A DNA stretch of 64,000 nt, taken from NCBI GenBank assembly GCA_944319935.1, contig CALUFM010000001.1, positions 372,001 through 436,000 on the forward strand. Reading direction: 5' to 3'. The notes beneath the pieces were generated by a model. It was not told the origin of the DNA, ran no database searches, and was given only the letters and a program-made list of their open reading frames with translations. Positions 34,334 to 43,389 of the stretch are shown piece after piece. The translations under genes were made by a program, and so were the position numbers. Within the stretch, counting starts at the first letter, position 1; every line of letters starts with the position of its first letter. This stretch comes from an uncultured Prevotella sp. GTDB lineage: Bacteria > Bacteroidota > Bacteroidia > Bacteroidales > Bacteroidaceae.

Positions 34334-37300
34334 TTACTTCATGTAATTATACGTATACTTTTCCAGCATTCGGTTAATTCCACCTTCCCTAAAACTTTTA
34401 CCTGCAAGCCTCCCTGCGATGTCATAGTCATAATATGTACAAAAACCACGAACGTCAGTTATTGACGTGACGCCGACAAGCGGCTTGAATGTTGCTACAG
34501 TGACATCCGCCTCCGGTAGCCTGTCCCGCAAGCCGTTTAGGGCGGAAAATACGGAAGAGCCTGGATTGTTCGCATGCTCCACATCATAAAGCATGTCGTC
34601 ACCCAACAAAGAACGCACCGTTGGAAAATCGCAATTCCGTATCACTGCGACAGGATAAACACCGCCGTATCCCCACAATATCACCGTCGTGCCGTCGTCG
34701 GCCGTCACAGACATAGGCTTGCCCGTGTCCGTATACTGGCCGTATGACACCTTGACACGATAGAACTTGCCTACATTGCTTTCAGCCATCAGCTCCGTGT
34801 TTTCCGTTTCGCTTTCCGACTGCGGCAGCAACTTGCCGTCATAATCCGCATAGTCCGTCTTCGTCGCGCGTATGACCTGCCCTCCATGCCAAAGTTGTTG
34901 TTCCACAGGAACGCCTATCATATGGTTGAATTCCATTTTCTCATAAATGGCACCAGCCTTGTCGCCAGCGTAAATATATTTTCTCTTATATGTCTTTCCG
35001 TCCACCCTGAATTCTTCGTGCGACAACTGGAAATCATCATTATAAAAATAATTGGTCTCCTTTTCCATATCACCATTCCGTCCGTATGTCATTTCAGCTT
35101 TCCGCGCAAGGCTCGGCCAACATATCACATATTTGTAAAAATGATATTTCAATTCGCCTTCACGAAGCATGAAGCCATAAACCGTATGCCCGTACAATTG
35201 AGTGTACTCATACTCAGCCCTCCCGAGACACGTAACCCCCTGCATGAAACTCTCGCTCTCCAACAGGCCGTTATAGCAGTTTGGCGTTGAAGGTATGAAA
35301 GGGTAATCGCTGTCATGCGTTTCTGGTTCGTTATGGTATGTGCGTATTACGCTTGTATTGTCCCCGCGTGTTTCAGTCACTCTGTCATAGCCGTAAATGT
35401 ATCCGTCCTTCAGCGTACCCATCGGTGTCACAGCCTCCGAGTTCTGCACCAAGTATTCGTGGTAATAATATTTTTCCTCATCTCGATAATAGTCCTCGTC
35501 GTAACGATACGCCGTAATCGGCTGCACGAGAAGCTTCGCCCCGTCATAAGCAAACTCACGCTTATCTGTTCCACGTATTTCTTTTATCCGCAAGCCTCCG
35601 AGACTTACGGTTTCACCAGGCTCCAGCACCGTCGCCTTGTACTTGAAATACACCGCAATGTAAACATCCCGAACAGGAGCGTAAACCTCAAAACTGTAAG
35701 TTCCAGCCGTAAGGAAGTCAGTGTAATGCGGGTAATTGTATTCATAATCAGTCTTTATCTCCGACGGCACTGTCAGAGAGTACCGATAATCATCATACTT
35801 CGTGCCGTCCGCTTTAAGCTTGTAAACCCTGAATATAGGATAGGCCTCATGGTCATACCAACAATTCGGGTCTTCCTTTCTCGTCGTATTTTCCAAATGC
35901 GCCCAAAACTCCACATGCGTATCCTCGGCAAACGTTATTATCTTGGAACTTTCCTTCTGCAGGTTTTCGTCCACGTAGTCAGTGGATTCATACCTGTTGA
36001 ACACCGCAAGCCCTATTCTCTTGTCCTTGACAACGGGCGTAGGCGCGGACGTGCTTGTGTGAGTGTCATAAACGAACGTAACCTTTTCACCTGTAGGATA
36101 CGTCAAGGTGTTCAACGTCCCGGAACGCATGTAGGCTATGTTGCCTGTCTTGTCAGCGCCGAAAAATGTCTTTCCACCGTAAGAAGCCGAGCAAAAATAG
36201 TCTGAGCCTTGCTCTACGCCGTTGCTGTAGCCCCAGTAATCAGTGTTGTTTGAGTTCTTTGGAGGCAACGGATGGTCATTGAAATAAGTCATCTTATATT
36301 CTATGCTCGTGTCAAGGCAGTCGGCCACCTTGTCAAGCATGAGCCTTTTGTAAACGTATGCGAAATCTCCTGGCATGCTTGGATTCATATAAGAATAAGA
36401 AAAAGCATATTGCCTTATCATGTCACCGAGGTTGTTCTTCACCGTTACCTTGTCAAGTTTCTTGGGCGCGCAGTCCGCCTCCCATTCCTTCACATCACCC
36501 CTCTCCGAAGCGTCGAACACGACATTGCCGCCATTCCATGACACCTTGACCAACCGATAACTCTCTACAACGGTCTTTGAACACGAATACCTTGTGTTTG
36601 AACCTATCGTGCCAGCAGAACCATAACCTGCCAAATAATTGTATTTCACCGCAGATTCGTGTGTAGGCAACATGTATGACTCTTTTTCATAACTGAAATT
36701 GACGTTAAGCCCTTTCACCGTCGTTATCTGCGTAAGCAGCCAAGACGACGTGTATTTCATAGGAGGGTCATACCTGTATTCCACCGTGCTGCGTGTCTCA
36801 TCCAAATTGTTGTTGCTCGGCTTGTTGCTGTTCAAGTTTCCGACACGTGAATAAACCCAAGTTATTTCCTTTTGCCTGAAAGTGTACTTGTTGCCATAAA
36901 CATCAGTTATGATGAATGTATACACACCGTTTTGCCCTGTCTTCTTCCCATCAAGCTCAATTTTGACATTGGCTTTGCCCGTCTTTGTCAACAACACGGG
37001 GCCACGCGATTTGTCCATTAGGAATTTCCCGCTGCCTCCGGGTATGCTGTAGAAGAAGATGTCCGGCTCAGAGTCTTTTTTCAATTTCACGTCTAAGCCT
37101 GAAACGCTGAAATAACTTTCATCCAACGGAGCCATGGCTTCAGGGGCGTCATAATAGCCCTGTTCAATCCCGTTTTCATAAGAATCCAAATACTCGTGAA
37201 AATCATCACTGCACCTCACCGTGCGCGACACGACTCCTCCGCATTCCAAACTCCAGCCCAAGCCGACCCATGTAGCCTCTTGGCTGACCCGTATGCCTGA

Positions 37301-37630
37301 AGCATGATAATTCAATGTTATCGGTATCTTGACGTCTTGCATGTCTATCTCATACAACGGTATGCTTATTTCCGGCGTTCCCGTGTAATACGAAACAGGG
37401 CAATCAACATATTGCAGCAGCCCCGAAACATTTGGAGCTTTAGGTTCATACGACATCACGCCGTGATTAATCGTGCTGTAAAAATCATCATCTGCAGCAA
37501 GCGCAGACGCCCCTTTGGACACAACCGCCGTATCAATAACCGAAACTACCGTATCCTTGACATTCACCGCAACTGCTGACTTGGGAAGCAAAAGGAACAC
37601 AAACGATATTATGACATAAAACTTTTCCAT
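34334..37630 (-). CDS. Large exported YD-repeat (Rhs-like) protein
   Basis: The 1098-residue protein has a signal peptide (MEKFYVIISFVFLLLPKSAVA) and then the N-terminal region of Bacteroidetes Rhs/YD proteins: YTGTPEISIPLYEID, ITLNYHASGIRVSQEATWVG and LGWSLECGGVVSRTVR. It ends soon after one YD motif (YYDYDIAGRLAGKSFREGG); the YD shell array, the Rhs-associated core and a C-terminal toxin are absent. Similar long proteins are frequent in Bacteroidales and uncharacterised. The gene upstream encodes an immunity-like protein, so the locus may be a remnant or a carrier of a polymorphic toxin. Flanking repeats at both ends suggest it is a cassette. Confidence 0.8.
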   Translation of the reverse strand: MEKFYVIISFVFLLLPKSAVAVNVKDTVVSVIDTAVVSKGASALAADDDFYSTINHGVMSYEPKAPNVSGLLQYVDCPVSYYTGTPEISIPLYEIDMQDVKIPITLNYHASGIRVSQEATWVGLGWSLECGGVVSRTVRCSDDFHEYLDSYENGIEQGYYDAPEAMAPLDESYFSVSGLDVKLKKDSEPDIFFYSIPGGSGKFLMDKSRGPVLLTKTGKANVKIELDGKKTGQNGVYTFIITDVYGNKYTFRQKEITWVYSRVGNLNSNKPSNNNLDETRSTVEYRYDPPMKYTSSWLLTQITTVKGLNVNFSYEKESYMLPTHESAVKYNYLAGYGSAGTIGSNTRYSCSKTVVESYRLVKVSWNGGNVVFDASERGDVKEWEADCAPKKLDKVTVKNNLGDMIRQYAFSYSYMNPSMPGDFAYVYKRLMLDKVADCLDTSIEYKMTYFNDHPLPPKNSNNTDYWGYSNGVEQGSDYFCSASYGGKTFFGADKTGNIAYMRSGTLNTLTYPTGEKVTFVYDTHTSTSAPTPVVKDKRIGLAVFNRYESTDYVDENLQKESSKIITFAEDTHVEFWAHLENTTRKEDPNCWYDHEAYPIFRVYKLKADGTKYDDYRYSLTVPSEIKTDYEYNYPHYTDFLTAGTYSFEVYAPVRDVYIAVYFKYKATVLEPGETVSLGGLRIKEIRGTDKREFAYDGAKLLVQPITAYRYDEDYYRDEEKYYYHEYLVQNSEAVTPMGTLKDGYIYGYDRVTETRGDNTSVIRTYHNEPETHDSDYPFIPSTPNCYNGLLESESFMQGVTCLGRAEYEYTQLYGHTVYGFMLREGELKYHFYKYVICWPSLARKAEMTYGRNGDMEKETNYFYNDDFQLSHEEFRVDGKTYKRKYIYAGDKAGAIYEKMEFNHMIGVPVEQQLWHGGQVIRATKTDYADYDGKLLPQSESETENTELMAESNVGKFYRVKVSYGQYTDTGKPMSVTADDGTTVILWGYGGVYPVAVIRNCDFPTVRSLLGDDMLYDVEHANNPGSSVFSALNGLRDRLPEADVTVATFKPLVGVTSITDVRGFCTYYDYDIAGRLAGKSFREGGINRMLEKYTYNYMK

Positions 37631-37862
37631 ATACTTAAAAACACATATCTACTTTCCATGAATATAAAAACAAACAATCAAAAGATTCATCTACTCTAAA
37701 ATATTTTGAACATTTGACATCGATGAAGACAAATTCTTTATACTCTGGTATCTGTTGATGGAATTATTTGCGCCATGCATGGTAGCACTTTCAGCTTATT
37801 ACATTTCAATAGCTTTTACTTATAGTTTTCACTTACCTCCGACAAGTTTTCAAGATGCATCC
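37631..37862. other. AT-rich gap between immunity-like gene and YD gene, no gene seen
   Basis: Apart from the terminator at 37863-37899, the stretch 37631-37982 shows no reading frame with family features and no consensus promoter for the YD gene. It could hold remnants of lost sequence, but I cannot recognise any. Confidence 0.4.
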
Positions 37863-37899
37863 TTTTGTGGTGTGAAAGATTATCTTTCACACCACAAAA
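37863..37899. terminator. Terminator hairpin after the immunity-like gene
   Basis: The arms 37863-37879 and 37883-37899 form a perfect 17-bp palindrome (ttttgtggtgtgaaaga) with A- and T-runs at its ends. It separates the immunity-like gene from the YD-repeat gene on the minus strand. Confidence 0.75.
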
Positions 37900-37982
37900 C
37901 AATATGTATTGAAAGCAGAAAGGACATTACTTGAAACTGTAATCATGGACGTGCCAATAACAATAATTACGCCAATGGGTAT

Positions 37983-38432
37983 TTATTTATAATGTACACA
38001 ATTCAAGACCCTGCCATCAGACCTTTGTATGACTATAGAAAGGCCACCACCTTCTGTCATAAGATTATCTCCCATTACCTCCCATAGCGCATCGTCAACT
38101 AATTTAACTCTAAAAGGTTTCACATCCTCTATCTGTTCAGGACTGCATTGACTGGAAAATATATCAATGGCAACCTTTGCTGCGGTTTCTGCGTCTGGTA
38201 TAATCCCGTTCCGCCGCCTATAAACTCTATCAAGAGGGACAAACCCTCTTTCCGCGGACCTATCAAAGCGAAATCCTTCATAAGTCTTTCCCAAATCCAC
38301 GTACATCGGTGTTTTTTTATCATCGTGTCTGCCTTTCACACTGTAATCTATTAAACTTTTAGCACAAATACCAAGAACAAAACACGCCGTTGCAAGCATG
38401 TACTTTTTTGCATTTATCCGTTTCATGTTCAT
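37983..38432 (-). CDS. NTF2-fold immunity-like protein (YbbC/YhhH type)
   Basis: The 149-residue protein has an N-terminal hydrophobic anchor (KKYMLATACFVLGICAKSLI) and a C-terminal domain with IPDAETAAKVAIDIFSSQCS, FRVKLVDDALWEVMG and LSIVIQRSDGRVLNCVHYK. This order is typical of NTF2-fold immunity proteins (YbbC/YhhH family) that protect against Rhs or other polymorphic toxins. Here it precedes a YD-repeat gene that lacks a visible toxin end, so it may be an orphan immunity gene. The start may be 6 nt later. I am fairly sure of the fold family and unsure of the function. Confidence 0.7.
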   Translation of the reverse strand: MNMKRINAKKYMLATACFVLGICAKSLIDYSVKGRHDDKKTPMYVDLGKTYEGFRFDRSAERGFVPLDRVYRRRNGIIPDAETAAKVAIDIFSSQCSPEQIEDVKPFRVKLVDDALWEVMGDNLMTEGGGLSIVIQRSDGRVLNCVHYK

Positions 38433-38670
38433 TGTTTTAAAAAATTATTCGTTTATTAAGGGAACCAGTGAAAAAATTGTGAAAATGGAATATTTTTAGT
38501 ACTTTCATAGTTGACAATAAATAAGTTACATAAAAACGTCCAGTCCCATGACTGGATGCAAATTTAATAAAAATTTCCTGTATTCTCAACAGTTCTGCAA
38601 ATGTTTTCCCCCGAACCGGAAAAACACACGTTGCACACCAGCGACAAACGCCGCCACAACGCCACAAATA
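38433..38670. other. Upstream region of the immunity-like gene
   Basis: No gene is seen between 38433 and the repeat at 38671. It holds the promoter at 38559-38589 and a small hairpin, ccagt-cccatg-actgg, at 38540-38555 that would be at the 5' end of the mRNA. Confidence 0.4.
38559..38589 (-). promoter_or_regulatory. Putative promoter of the immunity-like gene
   Basis: On the minus strand TTG (38589-38587), 20 nt and TAAATTTG (38566-38559) fit the consensus. The 5' leader would be about 120 nt. Confidence 0.5.
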
Positions 38671-38766
38671 CCTGACAACCAACACGTTACAAAAGGCCAT
38701 CTTTTAGGGCGTAAAAGATGGCCTTTTGGCGTGCGTTTCATGGCCTTTCAAGACGCCGTTTGCCGC
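38671..38766 (+). repeat. Intergenic repeat, copy 2
   Basis: It opens with a perfect 16-bp hairpin, aaaaggccatctttta (38691-38706) and taaaagatggcctttt (38712-38727) around gggcg, followed by GGCGTGCGTTTCATGGCC and GACGCCGTTTGCCGC. It is in the same orientation as copy 1 at 34205-34301. Confidence 0.8.
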
Positions 38767-38894
38767 CTTTCGTACGCGCGGCGCAAACCTCGACAGCACG
38801 CATACATGAAGACGTGACGGCAAATCAGCAAACAACGGCAAGACAATACATTAAAATATAACGGAATATCATCCGTTATTTCAAAAATAAAATG

Positions 38895-38902
38895 TAATTT
38901 TG
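38895..38902 (+). promoter_or_regulatory. Putative -7 element of mltG
   Basis: TAATTTTG fits TAnnTTTG, 20 nt before the ATG. A 6-bp hairpin (aacgga/tccgtt, 38860-38877) sits just upstream where the -33 would be. Confidence 0.4.
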
Positions 38903-38922
38903 CGCACAAAATATTTATTGAA

Positions 38923-39948
38923 ATGAAATTGACAAGCCAAAAGAAATTTGTAATCCCGGCGGCGGTCTGCATAGCCGTGATACTGTTCTTATGCTATTAT
39001 TACTTCTTCACCGCCATGGCGGGCAAAGGCGGCAGCCATTTCATCTACATTGACAAAGACGACAACATCGACTCCGTTTACGCCCAACTTGACACCATAG
39101 CGTCACAACACGGCATGACCGGCTTCAAGACTTTGGTGAGGCACAGCTCATACGAAGAGAACATACGCACAGGGCGATACGAGATAGAACCGGGCAACAG
39201 CGCGTTCACCGTGTTCAGGAAGCTGAAGAACGGCCTTCAGACATCGGTTAACCTCACCGTGCCGAGCGTGCGCACGGCTGACAAGCTGGCGGGAGCGTTG
39301 TCAAGGAAACTGATGATGGACAGCGTGGAAATCTACAAGGCACTGACCGACTCGGCCACATGTGCGAAGTACGGATACAAGCCTGAGACGATGCTCTGCA
39401 TGTTCATACCCAACACGTATGAGGTATACTGGAACACGACCGTTGACAAGTTCCTTGACAAGATGAACGAGGAGAGCAAGAAGTTCTGGAACTTTGAGCG
39501 CACCCAAAAGGCCAAGGCCATGGGATTGACGAAAGAGGAAGTGATAACGATGGCCAGCATAGTTGACGAGGAAACGGCCAACGACGCCGAGAAACCGATG
39601 GTGGCCGGGATGTACTACAACCGCCTGAGAACGGGCATGCCGCTACAGGCCGACCCGACAATCAAGTTCGCGCTGAAGGATTTCGGAATCAGGCGCATAT
39701 ACCACAACATGCTTAACGTGAAAAGCCCATACAACACTTACAGGAGGACGGGGCTGCCGCCTGGGCCAATCAGGATACCTTCGGTTGCGGGCATCGACGC
39801 CGTGCTTAACCACGTGCGCCACGACTACCTGTACATGTGCGCGAAAGAGGACTTCAGCGGAACGCACAACTTCGCCGAGACTTACGAGGAACACCTGCAA
39901 AACGCGGCTAAATACTCGGCGGCGTTGAACAAGAGGGGAATTAAATAA
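38923..39948 (+). CDS. mltG: Endolytic transglycosylase MltG (YceG-like)
   Basis: The 341-residue protein has one N-terminal membrane helix (FVIPAAVCIAVILFLCYYYFF), a LysM-like domain and the YceG catalytic domain. The signature runs through MASIVDEETANDAEKPMVAG and YYNRLRTGMPLQADPTIKFAL, then PYNTYRRTGLPPGPI. MltG cuts nascent glycan strands at the inner membrane and sets their length. The residue aligned with the catalytic Glu of E. coli MltG (SIxEKET) is Asp here (D215, codon at 39565), with Glu next to it. The gene precedes glnS by 100 nt. Confidence 0.92.
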   Translation: MKLTSQKKFVIPAAVCIAVILFLCYYYFFTAMAGKGGSHFIYIDKDDNIDSVYAQLDTIASQHGMTGFKTLVRHSSYEENIRTGRYEIEPGNSAFTVFRKLKNGLQTSVNLTVPSVRTADKLAGALSRKLMMDSVEIYKALTDSATCAKYGYKPETMLCMFIPNTYEVYWNTTVDKFLDKMNEESKKFWNFERTQKAKAMGLTKEEVITMASIVDEETANDAEKPMVAGMYYNRLRTGMPLQADPTIKFALKDFGIRRIYHNMLNVKSPYNTYRRTGLPPGPIRIPSVAGIDAVLNHVRHDYLYMCAKEDFSGTHNFAETYEEHLQNAAKYSAALNKRGIK

Positions 39949-40049
39949 AGCAGACAAGTAACGAGTAACGAGCAGACAAGCAACAAGCTGTCAAGGCATA
40001 TCACCTTGTTTGCTTGTGACTGACGGCTTGTCAACTAAACAAACAAGAT
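39949..40049 (+). repeat. Repeat-rich spacer with hairpin between mltG and glnS
   Basis: It has short direct repeats (gtaacgagtaacgag) and a hairpin of acaagcaacaag (39976-39987) with cttgtttgcttgt (40005-40017). The same words occur upstream of the HAD gene at 25794-25869. Confidence 0.5.
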
Positions 40050-41768
40050 ATGACGACAGAAGAGAAGAATACGGAAGAGAAGAAAAGCTTGAGCTTTGTA
40101 GAGCAAATCGTAGAGAATGACTTGGCCGAAGGCAAGAACGGCGGCAGGATACAAACGCGCTTCCCGCCCGAGCCGAACGGCTACCTGCACATAGGGCACG
40201 CCAAGGCCATCTGCATGGACTTCGGCGTGGCCGAGAACTACGGCGGAGTGTGCAACCTGCGCTTTGACGACACAAACCCGAGCAAGGAGGACACAGAATA
40301 TGTTGACTCAATCCTGAACGACATAAAATGGCTGGGGTTCCACTGGGCCAACGTTTACTATGCTTCTGACTACTTCCAGCAGCTTTGGGACTTCGCAGAG
40401 TGGATGATTAAGCAGGGCAAGGCCTACGTTGACGAGCAGACAAGCGAACAGATAGCTGAACAAAAGGGCACGCCGACACAGCCGGGAACGCCGTCGCCTT
40501 ACCGTGACCGCCCCGTGGAAGAAAGCCTTGAGCTGTTCCACAAGATGAACACCCCGGAAGCGGAAGAAGGCTCGATGGTGCTGCGCGCCAAGCTCGACAT
40601 GGCCAACCCCAACATGCACTTCCGCGACCCAATCATGTACCGCATAATCCATACCCCGCACCACCGCACGGGAACAAAATGGCACGCATACCCGATGTAT
40701 GACTTCGCCCACGGGCAGAGCGACTATTTCGAGGGCGTGACCCACTCGATTTGCACGCTTGAATTCGTGCCCCACCGCCCGCTGTACGACAAGTTCATCG
40801 ACGAACTGAAGACATACAAGGGCGAAGGCGACAACCTCGGCGACTTCCGCCCGAGGCAAATCGAGTTCAACCGCCTCAACCTGACCTACACCGTGATGAG
40901 CAAGCGCAAGCTGCACGCGCTGGTTGACGAGGGCAAGGTGAACGGATGGGACGACCCACGCATGCCCACCATCTGCGGCATGCGCCGCCGAGGCTACTCG
41001 CCAGAGAGCATCAAGAACTTCATAAAGAGCATCGGATACACCAAGTTTGACGCGCTCAACGATGTCGCATTGCTCGAAGCCGCCGTGCGCGACGACCTCA
41101 ACAAGCGCGCCATAAGGGTTTCAGCCGTACTCAACCCCGTGAAACTCGTCATCACCAACTATCCTGACGGGCAGACCGAGGAAATGGAAGCGGTGAACAA
41201 CCCCGAAAACGAAGCCGACGGAACGCACACCATAACATTCAGCAAGAACCTGTGGATTGAGCGCGAGGACTTTATGGAAGACGCCCCGAAGAAATTTTTC
41301 CGCATGACACCGGGACGCGAAGTACGCCTGAAGAACGCTTACATCGTGAAATGCACGGGCTGCACGAAAGACGAGAACGGCAACATTATAGAAATCCAAG
41401 CCGAATATGACCCTATGAGCAAGAGCGGCATGGAGGGAGCAAACCGCAAGGTGAAAGGCACGCTGCACTGGGTAAGCGTAGACCACTGCAAGAAAGCAGA
41501 GGTAAGGATTTACGACCGCCTGTTCAACGTAGAAAACCCTTCCGCCGAAGAACGAGACTTCAGGGAACTGCTCAATCCCGACTCGCTCACAATAATGCAA
41601 GACTGCTATGTGGAAGACTACGCAGCCGAAAAACAACCGGGAGAATACCTGCAATTCCAACGCATAGGCTACTTCATGGCTGACTTGGACTCTAAGCCAG
41701 GACACCTTATATACAATAAGACCGTCGGACTAAAAGACACTTGGTCGAAAATATCCAAGGGCAACTAA
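40050..41768 (+). CDS. glnS: Glutaminyl-tRNA synthetase
   Basis: The 572-residue class I synthetase has the HIGH signature in EPNGYLHIGHAKAICMD, the KMSKS-equivalent VMSKRKLHALV and a GlnRS-specific DDTNPSKEDTEYV segment. The C-terminal anticodon-binding beta barrels span about residues 340-560. It charges tRNA-Gln directly, so this organism need not rely on GatCAB for glutamine. It is followed by a hairpin at 41772-41817. Confidence 0.96.
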   Translation: MTTEEKNTEEKKSLSFVEQIVENDLAEGKNGGRIQTRFPPEPNGYLHIGHAKAICMDFGVAENYGGVCNLRFDDTNPSKEDTEYVDSILNDIKWLGFHWANVYYASDYFQQLWDFAEWMIKQGKAYVDEQTSEQIAEQKGTPTQPGTPSPYRDRPVEESLELFHKMNTPEAEEGSMVLRAKLDMANPNMHFRDPIMYRIIHTPHHRTGTKWHAYPMYDFAHGQSDYFEGVTHSICTLEFVPHRPLYDKFIDELKTYKGEGDNLGDFRPRQIEFNRLNLTYTVMSKRKLHALVDEGKVNGWDDPRMPTICGMRRRGYSPESIKNFIKSIGYTKFDALNDVALLEAAVRDDLNKRAIRVSAVLNPVKLVITNYPDGQTEEMEAVNNPENEADGTHTITFSKNLWIEREDFMEDAPKKFFRMTPGREVRLKNAYIVKCTGCTKDENGNIIEIQAEYDPMSKSGMEGANRKVKGTLHWVSVDHCKKAEVRIYDRLFNVENPSAEERDFRELLNPDSLTIMQDCYVEDYAAEKQPGEYLQFQRIGYFMADLDSKPGHLIYNKTVGLKDTWSKISKGN

Positions 41769-41771
41769 CAC

Positions 41772-41817
41772 AAATGCGGCTGACGCGCACCAACATCACC
41801 ATGCGCCAGCCGCATTT
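41772..41817 (+). terminator. Long hairpin after glnS
   Basis: The outer arms aaatgcggctg (41772-41782) and cagccgcattt (41807-41817) enclose inner arms gcgca/tgcgc. There is no T-run after it, so it may be an RNA stabiliser or a weak terminator. Confidence 0.6.
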
Positions 41818-41849
41818 CATGACTTCAAAACGCAAGAATACAACAATAG

Positions 41850-43283
41850 ATGTCATACAATTCTGAAGATTATTTCCTGTCAAACGATTTCAAGGCAATC
41901 CTCAAAAATTTTGAAGAGGCGGATGACAATGAAAGATACACGTCACTCGACCCCGACGAACTGGTGGATATAGCCGAGTATTATTACAACAACGGCGACA
42001 CAGGAAAGGCTGAAGAAATAGTAAACAACGTCATGTCTTTTTACCCGGGAAATCCTGCACCGCTCCTGTTCAAGGCGAGAATGGCGTTGATAGAGAGCCA
42101 TGACATACCAAAAGCCGAACACTACGCAGAGCAGATAGAAGACAAGACTGACCTGGAATATTTTTACATAAAGGCAGAAATCATGCTCGTCGAAAAGCAG
42201 GCGGCACGCGCCGACATGTATCTTGAAGATAAGTTCGCCGAAATAGACGAGGATGACAAAGACTACTTTACGATTGACTCCGCCGCACTGTTCCTGGATT
42301 ACAACGAAACAGACATTGCCGAAAAATGGCTGAAACGATGCTATGACAAAGAATCAGTTGATTACAAGGAACAATCGGCAAGAATATCCTTGGAAAAAGG
42401 CGATTACGAAAAAAGCAAGAAATTATTCAACGAACTTATAGACAAAGACCCGTATTCCACACAATACTGGAATTCACTTGCCTCATCGCAATTTTTCAGC
42501 AACAACATCGAAGACTCCATACAAAGCAGCGAATATTCCATTGCCATCAATCCGAAAAACTCAGTGGCATTGCTCAACAAGGCCAACGGCCTATACAACT
42601 TAGGAAACTATGGCGAGGCCCTAAAATATTATCTGAGGTACAATGAGTTATGCCCTGACGATGAAAATGGAGAAATGCTGATTGGCTTTTGCTGCATGCT
42701 GCTTGAGAAATACGAGTTGGCCATAAAGCATCTTGAAAAAGCGGAAAAGCTATTGCCGCCGCAAGCGACAAGCCTCATTGACGTTTATAAAGACTGGGCG
42801 TTCTCATTATGCCGCCTCGGCCGCCTAAAAGAAGCCATGGCCATACTTGACAAGACAGAGAACCTCGACTGCGACCACAATGACATGCTTGTTTATCGCG
42901 GCAACTTGCTGGCAGGATGCGGACTGCTCACCGAAGCAAGAACGTATTTCATACAGGCTTTGACAAATTCGGGCTACTCTCCAAACATTTTGATGAAAAT
43001 CGCAATTACCGTGTTTGAAAGCGGCGACTCAAACTATGCCTACAAAATTTTCAAGACCCTGTATGACATACATAAAGACTGGAAAAAAGGATATGCATAC
43101 TTTGCAGCATGCTGTTATGACCTTGGCAAGACTGACGAGTTCATGCAATGCCTTAAAACCGCAACAGGACACTCGCCCAAAGAGCTGCAAATGCTGCTCG
43201 GCAAATTATTCCCCGAAGGCATGAAGCCTGAAGACTATTACAAATACATGCTTGACAAGATAAAAAAAGAAGGGAAAATATAA
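41850..43283 (+). CDS. Cytoplasmic TPR-repeat protein
   Basis: The 477-residue protein has no signal peptide. TPR units repeat along its length, for example LVDIAEYYYNNGDTGKAEEI, EYSIAINPKNSVALLNKANG and YNLGNYGEALKYYLRYNEL. It is acidic near the N-terminus (ILKNFEEADDNERYTSLDPDE). Similar TPR proteins are common in Bacteroidales without known partners. It begins 81 nt after glnS and is probably in the same transcript if the hairpin allows read-through. Confidence 0.85.
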   Translation: MSYNSEDYFLSNDFKAILKNFEEADDNERYTSLDPDELVDIAEYYYNNGDTGKAEEIVNNVMSFYPGNPAPLLFKARMALIESHDIPKAEHYAEQIEDKTDLEYFYIKAEIMLVEKQAARADMYLEDKFAEIDEDDKDYFTIDSAALFLDYNETDIAEKWLKRCYDKESVDYKEQSARISLEKGDYEKSKKLFNELIDKDPYSTQYWNSLASSQFFSNNIEDSIQSSEYSIAINPKNSVALLNKANGLYNLGNYGEALKYYLRYNELCPDDENGEMLIGFCCMLLEKYELAIKHLEKAEKLLPPQATSLIDVYKDWAFSLCRLGRLKEAMAILDKTENLDCDHNDMLVYRGNLLAGCGLLTEARTYFIQALTNSGYSPNILMKIAITVFESGDSNYAYKIFKTLYDIHKDWKKGYAYFAACCYDLGKTDEFMQCLKTATGHSPKELQMLLGKLFPEGMKPEDYYKYMLDKIKKEGKI

Positions 43284-43331
43284 AAATCTTGCATCATTAC
43301 AGAAACGCGCAAGACAACACATGAATAACAA

Positions 43332-43374
43332 AAATCCGCCAAACGCACACACTCAACGTACGTTTGGCGGATTT
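43332..43374. terminator. Bidirectional terminator between TPR gene and dedA-like gene
   Basis: The arms aaatccgccaaacg (43332-43345) and cgtttggcggattt (43361-43374) are a perfect 14-bp inverted repeat between convergent genes. Confidence 0.75.
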
Positions 43375-43389
43375 GTCACTTATACTCCA

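Noticed and set aside
38548-38817. An 89-codon frame across the second intergenic repeat.
   Set aside because: It follows the repeat and the promoter region of the immunity-like gene; no protein features.
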